From Loxodes magnus (lineage: Eukaryota > Ciliophora > Karyorelictea > Loxodida > Loxodidae), in the NCBI GenBank assembly GCA_946699065.1, contig CAMPDV010001094.1:62001-126000 (forward strand): 64,000 bases of DNA, written 5' to 3'. The position numbers were made by a program, and so were the translations under genes. This document shows, piece by piece, positions 12,045 to 22,521 of this stretch. The number at the start of each line of letters is the position of its first letter. Positions within the stretch are counted from its first letter, which is position 1. The notes below the pieces were generated by a model. It ran no database searches, was not told where the DNA came from, and saw nothing but the letters and a program-made list of their open reading frames with translations.

Positions 12045-12240
12045 TGAGTCATGGCAGGTTTTGTTTCTTACGAATACCAAAGCAGTGCTCAACTATCATC
12101 TCACTTCAGATTAAAAGTTAAATAGTCATCAAAATCAAAGTTCGTTCCGTTCAAGATTTAAGAATAAGCAAAAGCAGTGGAAGATATAGTCGATCATGGG
12201 TACTTAATTCTCCAACAGCTGATTAAGCTATTATTTCCTT
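12045..12240 (+). repeat. Island family C, copy 2
   Basis: It shares catggcagg, gaagatatagtcgatcatgg and gtacttaa-ttc-ccaac with 5930-6215. It is shorter and more diverged, and no terminal hairpin motif was found around it. Confidence 0.5.
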
Positions 12241-12599
12241 CATCCCTAGATTGATGGTTTAAGTACCTTTGGAAATCCACCCCAATAAAGCAAGCTGAAA
12301 CTTGGGGCCACTATCTTAATATTTATTTAATATAACGAAGTTGAAGTGGAAGAAGAAAAAAATACAAGCAATTTATGAAATAAGAATAATGTTTGTAATT
12401 TATATAAAACTGCTTTATAATTATATGAAAATATATAGATATATTCATTTATATTAATTAATTAATTCTATTAAAACTATTATTTTTTTAATTTAAGTGC
12501 ACAAATTATTTACAGCTTCTTCAAGCTTTATATAAACTTTTAATTTTTAAATAAATTTGTAACATTTTAATATTTTAACATATTTTTTATTAAATATAA

Positions 12600-13480
12600 A
12601 TTTGATACTAAACTATTTAGGTTTATTAAACTTTATAATACAAAATTTACTAATTTAAATTTCTAAAGAAATGTATATATTTAAAATAAAAAATTGTTTT
12701 GCTTATATAAATTTATATAAATTTATATAAATTTAACTATCTAAACCAAATTAGCTTACAGCATTTTTTTTTATCTTGCTTTATAAATCATTCAGAAAAA
12801 ATTTTAAACTTTTATTGTCTATAAATAATTTCTTTAAAGCTTTTCTATTTTTTTATTGTAGAAAAGATTTTTTACTGTTTTTTACTTTATAAAAGCATTT
12901 TCGGTTTTCATCTTATTTTCATATAAAGCTAAATTTTAGTTTAATTTTCATTGTAAGATAAAATTTATATTTTTTCTTTTTTCATTATTACTCTTAAACA
13001 ATTAAAAATTCTTCTCTTCCAATTTTTAATAATTTTTTTATCATAGTCTTTATCGTATTTCTTTAATTTTTTTCTTATTACTATCTTTTCGTTTTCTTCT
13101 GTTCTAATTTTTTAAGCTTTTAACATTCCCTTAATTTTCCATCAAATAATATAATTCAAATTTCGTCCTAATCGAGGCGAAATTTAATATTTTTTGTTTT
13201 TCCTTGCTAAAAAATTAGTTTTTATTCTAGAATTTTCACTTTTATCAACTGATAATTTAATCTATTGTTTTTTCTAAATTAATATAGCTTTTTAGAATTT
13301 TTATGAATGACTAATTTCTAAAATTTACTTTGTCGGATTTAGTATTACTAGTTTTAGCTATGCTTTTAACTCTTCGTATAGTTAACCTTTCGATGCTTAT
13401 TACTTGCTTATCTATAAAAAAAACTTAAAAAAGAAGGTAGTGATTCAATATATTCTGATTTTTTTCCTTTTTTAAGGCAT
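12600..13480 (-). CDS. Coding-like stretch downstream of the RING-kelch gene, coiled-coil-rich
   Basis: The plus strand is strongly pyrimidine-rich here, as it is across the adjoining minus-strand RING-kelch gene. Minus-strand frames give Lys/Gln/Glu-rich sequence (for example KLKKLEQKKTKRQQQ near 13070 and FYKVKNSKKSFLQQKNRK near 12890). Two frames are comparably protein-like, so either a frameshift is present or only one is real. No domain is identified. It could be a separate gene or a read-through part of the gene ending at 13505. Confidence 0.35.
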
Positions 13481-13504
13481 AAAATTTGGCAAGTTAATAG
13501 ATCT

Positions 13505-15156
13505 TCATACTTTTTTTTGATGTAATAAATCATAGTTGATTATATAAGAAAATAATTTTTTTAAGCAAATAGATAATTTTTTATATTTTTAAGATTAAAA
13601 AAGTTTATTATTATTTTATCTACTTTCTCTTCTAATTATTTCTGCATGCAAATTATTAGTTTCAACTTTCATAATTTATATATAATCTTCTTAACTATAT
13701 GAATACATAATGGCAAAAACATAATTTTCTTTTTATTTTACTTAAAATAGACAATTACCTTCTATAGGAAGAAGTGCTTCTTACCAATTAAAAGCATTTT
13801 TTTATAAATTATTTTTGATTGCTTATTATTTTTATGATTACCTCCTAATATTATTAAAGGATCTAAACATATAGCTGAAACACTAATAGGACTTGGTAGC
13901 TAAAATTCAATCTATGTTCATTCATCTTTTTAAATATTGTATCTAAGTATATCTTTTAACAATTAATTTTCTGAATTTTTTCCTCCAAAAGAATATATAT
14001 TTTCTTCTTACTTATCCGTTGCAAGTGTTTAACTATGAATTCCATAGGGCATTTAAGAACTTCATTTTCAATTATTTTCACTTTCTAATCTTAAACATTC
14101 TACTGTATTTAATGTATTTTTATCTGCCCCTGCAGCAAAAATCATTCCTTAAGCTGCAGCTAAACCTTAGCAAAATCTTGCTACATTCATATCATTTAAT
14201 TACTTAAAATTTCCTTCGAAATCCACTTATCAGGTAGTTTTTATTACTTAATTATTTGTTTTTCCACCTACTAGATATAGATTATTTTTATAATCTATAC
14301 TTCTTTAATACGTAGGAACTTTTTATTGTATCTTAATTAATTTATATTCTTCCCTTATTATATCAAATAAATGTAAGTTGCAGGTATCTCTACTAAATTA
14401 ATGAAGATAATTTTAAAAGTCTTGATTTTAATAATTTTATTCTTAACTTTAATTTAAAATTCTTATATTTTATTTGCTCTCTTCTTATTACTGTTAACTT
14501 TTCTCTATTACTTCTTATGTTTTTTCTTTTCAATTCTTATAAACAAACTCAAAAGCTTAACCCAATTACTTAAGCAATTATTCTTTATAATCTTCTAATT
14601 TTTATATTCGCTTCTTTCCTTATTTTTATACTTTCTGATAATCCTCTTGAGTTAGTACTTCATTTTTTTCTCTTTAATCATATATATTAATTTGGCCTTA
14701 CTATTTTATAATATATTCAAGTTTCAAGACTTTTTAATTTATGCTTCTAATGCTTTATTATATTTCATTTTTTACTTGATTAGTTTTGTTAAAGATATGG
14801 CTATTTAATAGAACTAAAGTCTATTTACAAATAATAGAATGCTACTAGTTTATCTTTAATAGTTATAATCTCAAGTTTATTCTTTAAGATTTTAACGTTT
14901 CTAAGGTTTATTTTATTTTTTATTATAACTAAGTTGTTAGTTTTTAGTCATTTAAAAGTTGTTCGTTGTTTTTTAAATCATTAGGGTTTTATAAAGAAAC
15001 TAATTAGCAAATAGGACATTTATTCTGTTTATTTTTTCTGAAATCTGCTGCCAAACAGATAATGCAAACTGAATGACTGCAAGGTAAAATTTTAGGAATA
15101 CCAAGTTATGAATCAAATTTTTCACAACAAGATGTACAAATATCTTGATTCTACAT
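13505..15156 (-). CDS. RING finger - coiled coil - kelch protein (TRIM-like E3 ubiquitin ligase), divergent member
   Basis: The gene begins at the ATG complementary to 15154-15156. Residues 7-50 form a C3HC4 RING: C7-x2-C10-x15-C26-x-H28-x2-C31-x2-C34-x12-C47-x2-C50 (CTSCCEKF...LPCSHSVC...CPIC). A Gln/Lys-rich coiled coil follows, then four kelch blades with the motifs LYLVGG, FAAGA, YSFGG and IILGG, each with the expected downstream Trp, most of them encoded by TGA (TTW, NNW-KW, EWTQ). The frame holds for 451 codons. A 1-base deletion in the T7 run at 13797-13803 then shifts it, after which the reading resumes (FNWQEALLP..., YVFAIMYSYSQEDYIQIM) to the TGA at 13505-13507, about 550 residues in all. 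The role inferred from the family is substrate-recruiting ubiquitin ligation. It is homologous throughout to the genes in the long repeats. The homopolymer shift may be an assembly error or a true lesion. Confidence 0.85.
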
Positions 15157-15778
15157 TTTAACTATTTTTAGCTAATAAAAATAAATTTTATTTTATTTTA
15201 ATTTCATCATAATTTTTTATTGCTTATATATAATTTCATCTTCATTTGAATAATCTTAGATAATTTTGTTAATTAAAATAAAAATTCTAGAAATAAAAAT
15301 TTTTTTATTTTTTTATTGTTGATATGAAATTTAACCTATTTTTGATCTTTTTAAAATGAATTACAACTATTTTTAGGAAAATTATTTTTTTTAAAGTTCT
15401 ATTCCTAAATAGCTATTTAGATTCCATTGATTTAAACCAGTTTGCTTGCAGAAAAATTTACTTCTATAAATTGAGTTTCTTCCTTCATAGTTTTCCATCA
15501 CATTTTGAGTTACCGTATTAATATCTTTTCAAATCTACTTACGGATTATCTTTTTTATTTGAAGTTTTTCCAGAGGTACATTTTTTACTAAAGATTTTGC
15601 CTTTTTTCTTGAATGCTTTTAATTTGGTCTATATTTTTTCTATTTCCATTAAAATCGTTTAGTTGAGCAATTAAGTTTGTTGTTACGCCATATATTATAA
15701 ACTAACTCTATTTTCTTTACTCTAGCTCCTTGATATTTATTTATTTTTTGTTTTTTATTATATAGTTATAAAAATAAA

Positions 15779-16516
15779 ATGGCTTCTAAGAAATAACAGA
15801 ACTTTGAACAAAATATTTAAACAGGAAAATTCTCTAAAAAATAAAAAAGCGAAATAATTACAATGAGTGAAAGTGAGAAATATGATTGATATGACGAACA
15901 TTAACCACTTGGAAATCCAGAATTAAAAAAACTTCCGACATAAACTCAAATAGAAATATTATCTAAGTCATTAAAAGAGTTTATGTTTAAAAATAGATAC
16001 CTCACTGATAAAGTAGAAAAATTAGAAAAACTAATAACGTCTTTACTTGAGAAACAATATTAATAATCATAAGAAATAGAAAACAAACTGGAACAAAGAA
16101 TTCTTTAAATTTAATAATAAATTCAGGTTACGCCATTTTCGATTTAACAGAATTAATCAGATCCTATGGAAATAGAAAATGAAGCCTCAAATTAAAATAA
16201 ACAGTAAACGTTTATTTAAAATAAGTAGTAAATTTAAATTAAATAAGTGCTACAGGAATAATAGTTTAAAAGAAGAATAAAATGCTACGTGTGTAATAAA
16301 TAACACCAATGAAAATACTGCTACTAACTAAGCGAAATTTAAAGAAAGAATAAATAAGATAATTTTAGAAAACTATTTAGGATATATCCAACATAAAGCG
16401 GAAAAATTTATAGAAAAAAATTCTTTAATTCAAATCTTAATCCTTGGATAAATAATTAGGAACGCTAAGTGCAAGGTCAAAACTATTCCGAATATTAAAG
16501 GATGGTGCGCTAATGA
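15779..16516 (+). CDS. Gag-like zinc-knuckle protein 1 (ORF1-like)
   Basis: The ATG at 15779 opens 245 codons ending at the TGA at 16514-16516 in one frame under the local code. The order is a basic/Gln-rich start (MASKKQQNFEQN), an acidic patch, a coiled coil around residues 75-120 (LTDKVEKLEKLITSLLEKQ), a conserved DPMEIE motif, then a zinc knuckle CYVCNKQHQWKYC (C-x2-C-x3-H-x4-C, one residue short of the usual spacing, with Trp from TGA). A GKIYR motif follows. The same order (coiled coil, D-P-M-x-I-E, knuckle, GKI) recurs in the next genes, so this is a gene family and not chance. Gag or retroposon ORF1 function (RNA binding and packaging) is inferred from the architecture. No reverse transcriptase is seen nearby. 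Confidence 0.65.
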
Positions 16517-16517
16517 A

Positions 16518-16624
16518 GTGCTACACCGCCTAACTAAGCCTAGTAGGAATTCAAGACAAACTAATGGAGACAAGCTGATAGAATAGGTCAGATGGCTGAC
16601 TACTAAGGCTTTAACAAAGCTTTT
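16518..16624 (-). repeat. ~107-bp segment repeated inverted at 53775-53880
   Basis: The reverse complement matches 53775-53880 almost base for base (aagccttagtagtcagccat, cttgaattcctactaggctt, ggcggtgtagcac). Its outer edge carries the GTAGCAC core of the hairpin-end motif. It lies just upstream of gag-like gene 2 and, at the other site, exactly at the left edge of the third long repeat. Confidence 0.75.
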
Positions 16625-16655
16625 TAACTTTTTTTTTTTATATATAATACAAAAA

Positions 16656-17485
16656 ATGGCTGGCTTCAAGAAAGGTTTTTTACCACCTCCTCAGAGTAGG
16701 AGAGAAAACCTGAAGCATCATCTCTAACCACGTTTTAGCTTTAACTAACCCACTCTTCTTCCTAAGATTTATTAGATCCTCAGAAAATAATTTTTGAAAA
16801 CCTCTAAAAAATGCAAAATGATAATAACGAACTTTCCATACAACTTAATTCACTGAAAGAATAAATCTAATGCCTGATCAATAACGTGAACACGCTAAGA
16901 TAAGAAAATAGTAACTACAAGACTGAACTCAGCAATAATCCTTAGTTATTAGAATTTAACTAGAGAATCAAACAGACAGAAGAAAAATTAAACTAATTCG
17001 CTGAGATTACTGAGAGTCTGTTTCTAAAAAATCTCTCTCACAATGATCCTATGGATATAGAGCCAGCAATTCAACCAGCAAAAAGAAATAGAATGAAGGA
17101 AAAACCTAAATGCTGGTTCTGCAGAAAACCTGGTCATTTTGTAAGACAATGCTGGAAATATTAAAATAAACAAAATGAAGAGAATAAAAGAATTTAAAAA
17201 AAACTGAATAAATTAAGCAGATTGTATGTTACTCAAGAGGGTAAAATTTATAGACTTAAGATAACAAACGTAAAAAATTAGTAAATCGGTCCTGAAGAAA
17301 ATATATGATTTAGACCCTAGTAAATAATTGGAAAAGAACTAGATTTTAACCAAATCCCTATAATAAAACCTGGAGAAAAAAGTAATAGTCGATATGTAAT
17401 AATGAAGCATAAGACAGAAGAAGACTATGAAGAATATATCCAGAATACCTTTTTTTTACATTTATAAACATTATATCAGTGATGA
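16656..17485 (+). CDS. Gag-like zinc-knuckle protein 2, with a -1 frame change
   Basis: The main frame reads a coiled coil (NSLKEQIQCLINNVNTLRQ), HNDPMDIEPA, a classical zinc knuckle CWFCRKPGHFVRQC (C-x2-C-x4-H-x4-C), LYVTQEGKIYRLK and an acidic tail, ending at tandem TGA TGA (17480-17485). The only good start, ATG at 16656 (MAGFKKGFLPPPQ), is in the +1-offset frame, so a -1 shift is needed. A T_TTT_TTA heptamer in the start frame at codons 7-9 is a known type of slippery site and would join the two. A plain frameshift mutation is equally possible. A hairpin and (TTA)n tail follow the stop. The product would be an RNA-binding ORF1 or Gag of a retroposon. Confidence 0.7.
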
Positions 17486-17533
17486 TCCTAATGAAAGGTA
17501 GTATCACTTTAATTAATTATTATTATTATTATT
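17478..17533 (+). other. 3' hairpin plus (TTA)n tail of gag-like element 2
   Basis: AGTGAT (17478-17483) can pair with ATCACT (17503-17508). About 10 bases later a (TTA/ATT)n microsatellite runs from 17518 to 17533. LINE-type retroposons commonly end in a recognised 3' structure followed by a short tandem tail. Gag-like gene 5 has the same arrangement (38234-38334). Confidence 0.5.
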
Positions 17534-18099
17534 GAATTACAAAGAATGAAATAATAATTTCTTATTAAATATAAATATTTAAGCAGTATTATTATGAAAA
17601 CTTTAACCTATAACTTTAGACTAAGTACCCAGATTTTGGTTTATTGCAATGTAAAGTAATGAGTTAGGAAAGAAAGAAAATATTATATAAAATAAAAATG
17701 TTATATAATATTTATTTATTTAGCAACTTAAAAAGTTTGAAATTATAATAATTATAATTTAAGGGAATTATCTTTTAAAAGGTCTACATAGTTTTTATTA
17801 GTTAAATTAATGTCTCTAACATCTTGTATACGATTCCAATTCAATAAATTAAAATTACTTTTAATTAACTCTTCATAATCTTCTTCCATAAGATCTAAAA
17901 TTTACTAAATTACTAAAGTTGAGTCTATTTATCTTAAAATATCCTCTTGAAATATCTGCAAAGTTAATTTATTAATTATTTCTTTGAATCTTCATCCATC
18001 TTTAATTTTCCATTGCTTATGTATCTTCATTAGATTTCTATTATAACTTATATATACTTTGAAAATTGGAAAATTTATTGCAAAAAGTCACTTCTAAAA

Positions 18100-18470
18100 A
18101 AGCTGCAATCAATCAGGTTATGTTCAGTAAAAAATAGTTTAAGAACTCCAAGCTATGTAATTAGAAAATAAATAGTCAGGAAATACCAGAATAGAAGAAC
18201 AAGAAACAAATTCAACCAATTCCCAGAGTTAACAGAAAGCATGTTCCTCTAAAAAATATCGATGAATGATCCAATGGATGTCGAACAGCAAACTACAACA
18301 ACTTCTATTCCCTATCAAAAATTATGACATGCTGATTTTGCAAGGATAGGGACATAAAGTACGGAATTGCTTTCAATTTAGACTTAAAGAAAAAAGAATT
18401 ATAGAAAATAATGGGAAAATATTTTTAGAATCTATTGTACTCAATTCATATTATATATTTAATATCCTTA
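18100..18470 (+). pseudogene. Gag-like zinc-knuckle relic 3
   Basis: The remaining part reads FPELTESMFLQKISMNDPMD, then after a 1-base loss inside the knuckle HKVRNCFQFRLKEKRIIEN and NGKIFLE. The family's DPMD-VE, knuckle and GKI landmarks are all present in order. The first Cys pair is in another frame (tgc tga ttt tgc), so the copy is broken. No intact start was found upstream. Confidence 0.6.
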
Positions 18471-19550
18471 ACTGAATTGATTGTAAAAAATATTTCTGAG
18501 ATCATTTTTCTTTTTCTTATTAAGGTAATTAATCAATTAAATAAGATCTTTATTCTTATTCAAAGGTATTTTATTGAGAGAGATCTGGTATTTCTTAGGG
18601 ACCATTTTAAATTAAATATATATTAATGATAATAATATAAGATTCTAAATAAAAAGTCTATAAGATTAAAAATAATAATATACTAAAAGTATATTTGAAA
18701 TAAAGTATAAGTTATTTAATTAAGTATGATTCAAATATTTATTATATAAAACATGTAAATGAAAGTACTAATTTAATTTATAGATTTCCCTTTTCATTTT
18801 GGATTTAGAAATATATAATATCAATAATATAAAATTTGAATTAAGTATCTAAATTATATTTCTAAAATATTAAAAAGTTATGTTTATATTATATTTATTA
18901 AAAGCTAGAAAATAATAAAATTTATAATAGATAAACAAATTTAAAATTGTAGTATTTATTTATTTTTAATATTTAAATAACTTTTGAAATATCTTAAATA
19001 TGCATATATAAGTTTACATTTTAAATTAATCTATTAGTAAAATTAATTTTATTAATAATTTATAATTTAAACATGTATAATTTTATTTATTTTAATAAAT
19101 AGTCAATCAATATTTACTTAATACTTTAATTTAAAACATTTCTTTTTATTTATTTCATTAGCTTTATTTAAGTTTTTTCAAATTATATATTCAATTAAAA
19201 TAGTTAATATATCTTTAAAATTAATTTTACTTACAGGCATTTTTTATGTATACAATTTAACTAAAAATTACATCTATTAATAGTTTAAAATTAAACTATA
19301 TCATTTTTATGTTATTTTTAGATATTTAAAGTTAATGTTATCTATTTATGTCTTTTATACTCAATATATTATTTGAAGGCTTTAAATTAACTTGCAAAAA
19401 ACTAGCACTACTCTAGTAAATTTTTAGGCAATGTTGTTAAGTTATTTTACATATAGAAGATATCTTAACTCTATAAATAGATTAGTAATATTTGTAAATA
19501 AAGCATTAAATATTTATTAAAAAGTTTATAAATTAATACGATTATTGAGC

Positions 19551-19850
19551 GAGTAGCACCTCAGGCGGGTGCAGCTCTTTGATAAAGATTTTTAAAGTTA
19601 ATAAAATTCCTTGCTGAAGTCTTCCACAGTGCTAACATTCCCTTGTGAGTTTATTATAGGGCCGCTATCGGAATGCTTCTCTAAGACCTTAGTATCTGGT
19701 ATCTTTCATCATTAATACTACTTGATGCCTCTTCGATCTTGTCTTCTCTTCTCTTGGCTCCTAACAAGATTTTTGATTGGTTCTTCACCTATGGATACTT
19801 CCTAGTACCAGAGTTCAAGTAAGTTTGAATTGGATCATTGGTGCGTATTG
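19551..19850 (+). repeat. Hairpin end and island B of long repeat copy 1
   Basis: GAGCGAGTAGCACC-TCAGGC-GGGTGCAGCTC folds as a stem (GCACC/GGTGC and GAGC/GCTC). It is followed by the ~260-bp G+C-rich subterminal island (CTGAAGTCTTCCACAGTG ... GTACCAGAGTTCAAGT). In copy 3 the homology starts exactly at this hairpin, which identifies it as the element's left terminus. Confidence 0.7.
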
Positions 19851-21153
19851 ATTTATACATAATAGTTTGAAAATATAAAACTAATAAGTAGTAAGGATTA
19901 TTATTTGGCTTAATTATAATATATAATTTGATTAATATTTTAGAATTATATTTTTATAAAGCGAAAGATTTAATAAAGAAATATTAAAATTAATTATTTT
20001 TGTATCATTAAATTAAATGATTGTAAAAAATTAAAAATGTTACATTTTAACATAAATTTATTAAATTTTATAAATAATTTACAAAATGGATTGAGTGGTA
20101 AATTTGATTTGAACTGAATAATATCTTAATTTTGGATTATTTATTGTTATCCTTAACTTATTTAGTTTGATATTAGATTTTTAGGATTTTATTGATTAGC
20201 ATAGTTTTAATTTAACATCTTTAATTTATTTTCTGTATCTTATTCTATTTAAATAACAGTTTAAATTTGATAAAAGTTTTTACAATGAAGATACATTTCC
20301 TTTAATTAGATTAAAATATACAATTAATTTATTTAAATTATTAATCTTTCCTATTTTATTATTGTAGATCAACATTCATAGATTATTCTCATAGTTATAA
20401 AGAATATTTACCAAAAAGAGAATATTAAATAAAAAAATATGTAAATAGTTTTAATATATAAAAACTAAATTTTGCTAATTAAATATCTCAAATTATTATT
20501 TAAATTAAATAATATTATCAAAATTAAATCACTATTTACATTACAAAATAACTAGTTCAACTAACACTATTATACACTACATTATCAACATATCAATAAC
20601 ATATCAAATATCCAAATTACTAATTCCAAAAATACTATAAACATTTAATATACTATCTATATATACTTAAACTTATTTTACATCTATTTACTTTATTTTT
20701 AAATATTCTAATATTAATTATCAAATTTAATATATTATATTATAAACATAATTAGTTAATATATTACAATTCTTAAATTATTTACATAATTCATTTACTT
20801 TTATATATTTTAATAATTAAATAAGTTATTTAAGGATTTTAATTTTGTCTTAATATTAGATTATTTATTTGTAATAATTTTTTAATTTATCTTTTTATTA
20901 AGTTATCTAAAGACTCTTTATAATTTCTCTTTTATAATTTCTATTTAATATTAGTTATATATAAAATAGATAAAAAGAGAATATAAGGTAATAGATGATA
21001 ATATTTAAAGTAAGTAATAAATTATAAATAGATTAGTTACATTAGTATTAGAGGTAATATTAATAAGCTAGTTTATCATAGTAATAGTAATAATCTAATC
21101 TAAACTGTTATATTTACACTTTTAGCTTTTACATTTATTAACTTTATAATAAA

Positions 21154-22521
21154 ATGTAAGTCATCTACCTATGCTAATACTGCTCTTATCCTTTTAACCT
21201 AACTAACGCTATTCCTACTGTCTTACCTTGTTCTCATACTTTCTGTAGCTTATGCTTAAAGACTTAGTACTATTTATAGAATCAAATCAGCTGCTGCATT
21301 TGTTATAAGGTATTTCACTTTAGATTTGAAGATTTACCTATAAATGATGAATGGGTAGAGATATTACAATAATAATAGGAGTAGATTAATATTAGAAAGT
21401 AATGCTAATAGAAATTAAATTAAATGAAGAAGTAAATAGATTAGAAGCAAAATAAAATTACTTAGATATAGCAAAGAGTTAGCTACTAATATTTGAATTT
21501 AATACCTTCATAACATATTACATTACTAAAATAATAGAAACTAAAGAATGACTAGAAATATAATGTCCATCTGTAAGCCTTTGTCTCTATCACCTAAAAA
21601 TATTCCTCAAATACAATAAAATAAATATATTAGCAGATAAAACTTAACATGATTGATTAGAGAAATATATAGCAAGAATAAAAATTAATAATTTAAGCTG
21701 AGTAGAATATAAAGGAAAGTAAATATATTCATTTCTTTTAATGGGATACTTATATTCTTCGATTATTTAATATAGAAACAGAATAAATTTAAAAAGTTTA
21801 AATAAATACTTAGGTTCCTAGTTTTAGTAGAAGTATTGAATATAGAAATAAATTATATTTAGTTGGAGGATAAATAAATAAATAAGGAGTAAAAGATACT
21901 TGATAATTTGACTTTTAAGGAAATAGTAGAAAACTATCTAGTCTTAACTAAGGAAGATTTGGGTTTGGATTAGCAGCAGCTTAAGATTATATATATGTAG
22001 TAGGAGGAAATTTTGATTTAAGTAAAACTTTAAGAACAGTAGAAAAATTAAAGATAGGAAATTAAAATAAATGATAATATTGTTCTTAGTTTCCTTTTGG
22101 AATAGCATGTTAGACATTGGTAGCAGATAAGAATGAATAAAATATTTATTCGTTTGGAGGATCAAACTAAAATGCATAAATTTTAAATGACATATGAAAA
22201 TATAATATATAGAACGATATATGAAATAAATATCATTTAAATCTTCCTGAAGCTGTTTCATTTCCTTTAGTATTACTTGAACCTCTAATTATAGTTGGAG
22301 GAGTAAAAAATCCATATAAAAATTAATATTTAAGAAAGATATATAAAAGAAACAATCAATAATGATAATAAATAGAATTTAAGCATAATTCTATTAATTT
22401 ATCAGCATTTAAAACAAGAGATAGATTTGCTTATTCTTTTATTCCTGATAAACCTAACCTTTTATTGTTGAGAGTCGATATAGTGAACTTGAGTTACAAG
22501 ACTATTAGAATAGTGTGATGA
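21154..22521 (+). CDS. RING finger - coiled coil - kelch protein, intact, in long repeat copy 1
   Basis: One frame of 454 codons runs from the ATG at 21154 to tandem TGA TGA (22516-22521). The C3HC4 RING is at residues 7-49: C7-x2-C10-x15-C26-x-H28-x2-C31-x2-C34-x11-C46-x2-C49 (YPFNLTNAIP, LPCSHTFCSLC). Residues 60-200 are Gln/Lys-rich coiled coil. Kelch blades run from about residue 228 to 430 (LYLVGG, YVVGG, YSFGG, IIVGG), with TGA-encoded Trp at the expected places (KDTW, NKW, NDIWKY, NDIWNK). It aligns almost without gaps to the minus-strand gene at 13505-15156. By family it would be a ubiquitin ligase whose kelch part binds the target. The stop choice is supported by the TGA TGA pair conserved in all three repeats. 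Relative to the other repeats, the first ~105 codons are nearly identical and the rest strongly diverged. Confidence 0.9.

Noticed and set aside
12701..12735. Short tandem of an 11-bp AT-only unit (tttatataaat)
   Set aside because: It is real but trivial in such AT-rich DNA, and no association with a feature was found.
21567..21830. Alternative start for the copy 1 kelch protein at 21567, with a presumed intron or frameshift
   Set aside because: The frame from 21154 runs without a break through RING, coiled coil and kelch (1362 bases to the stop, divisible by three), so no intron or shift is needed.
21944..22261. 105-codon minus-strand ORF, and 56250-56471 on the same strand
   Set aside because: They are antisense to the RING-kelch genes. 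They are open only because TAA/TAG/TGA sense codons of the real gene lie on the other strand. The kelch motifs are on the plus strand.
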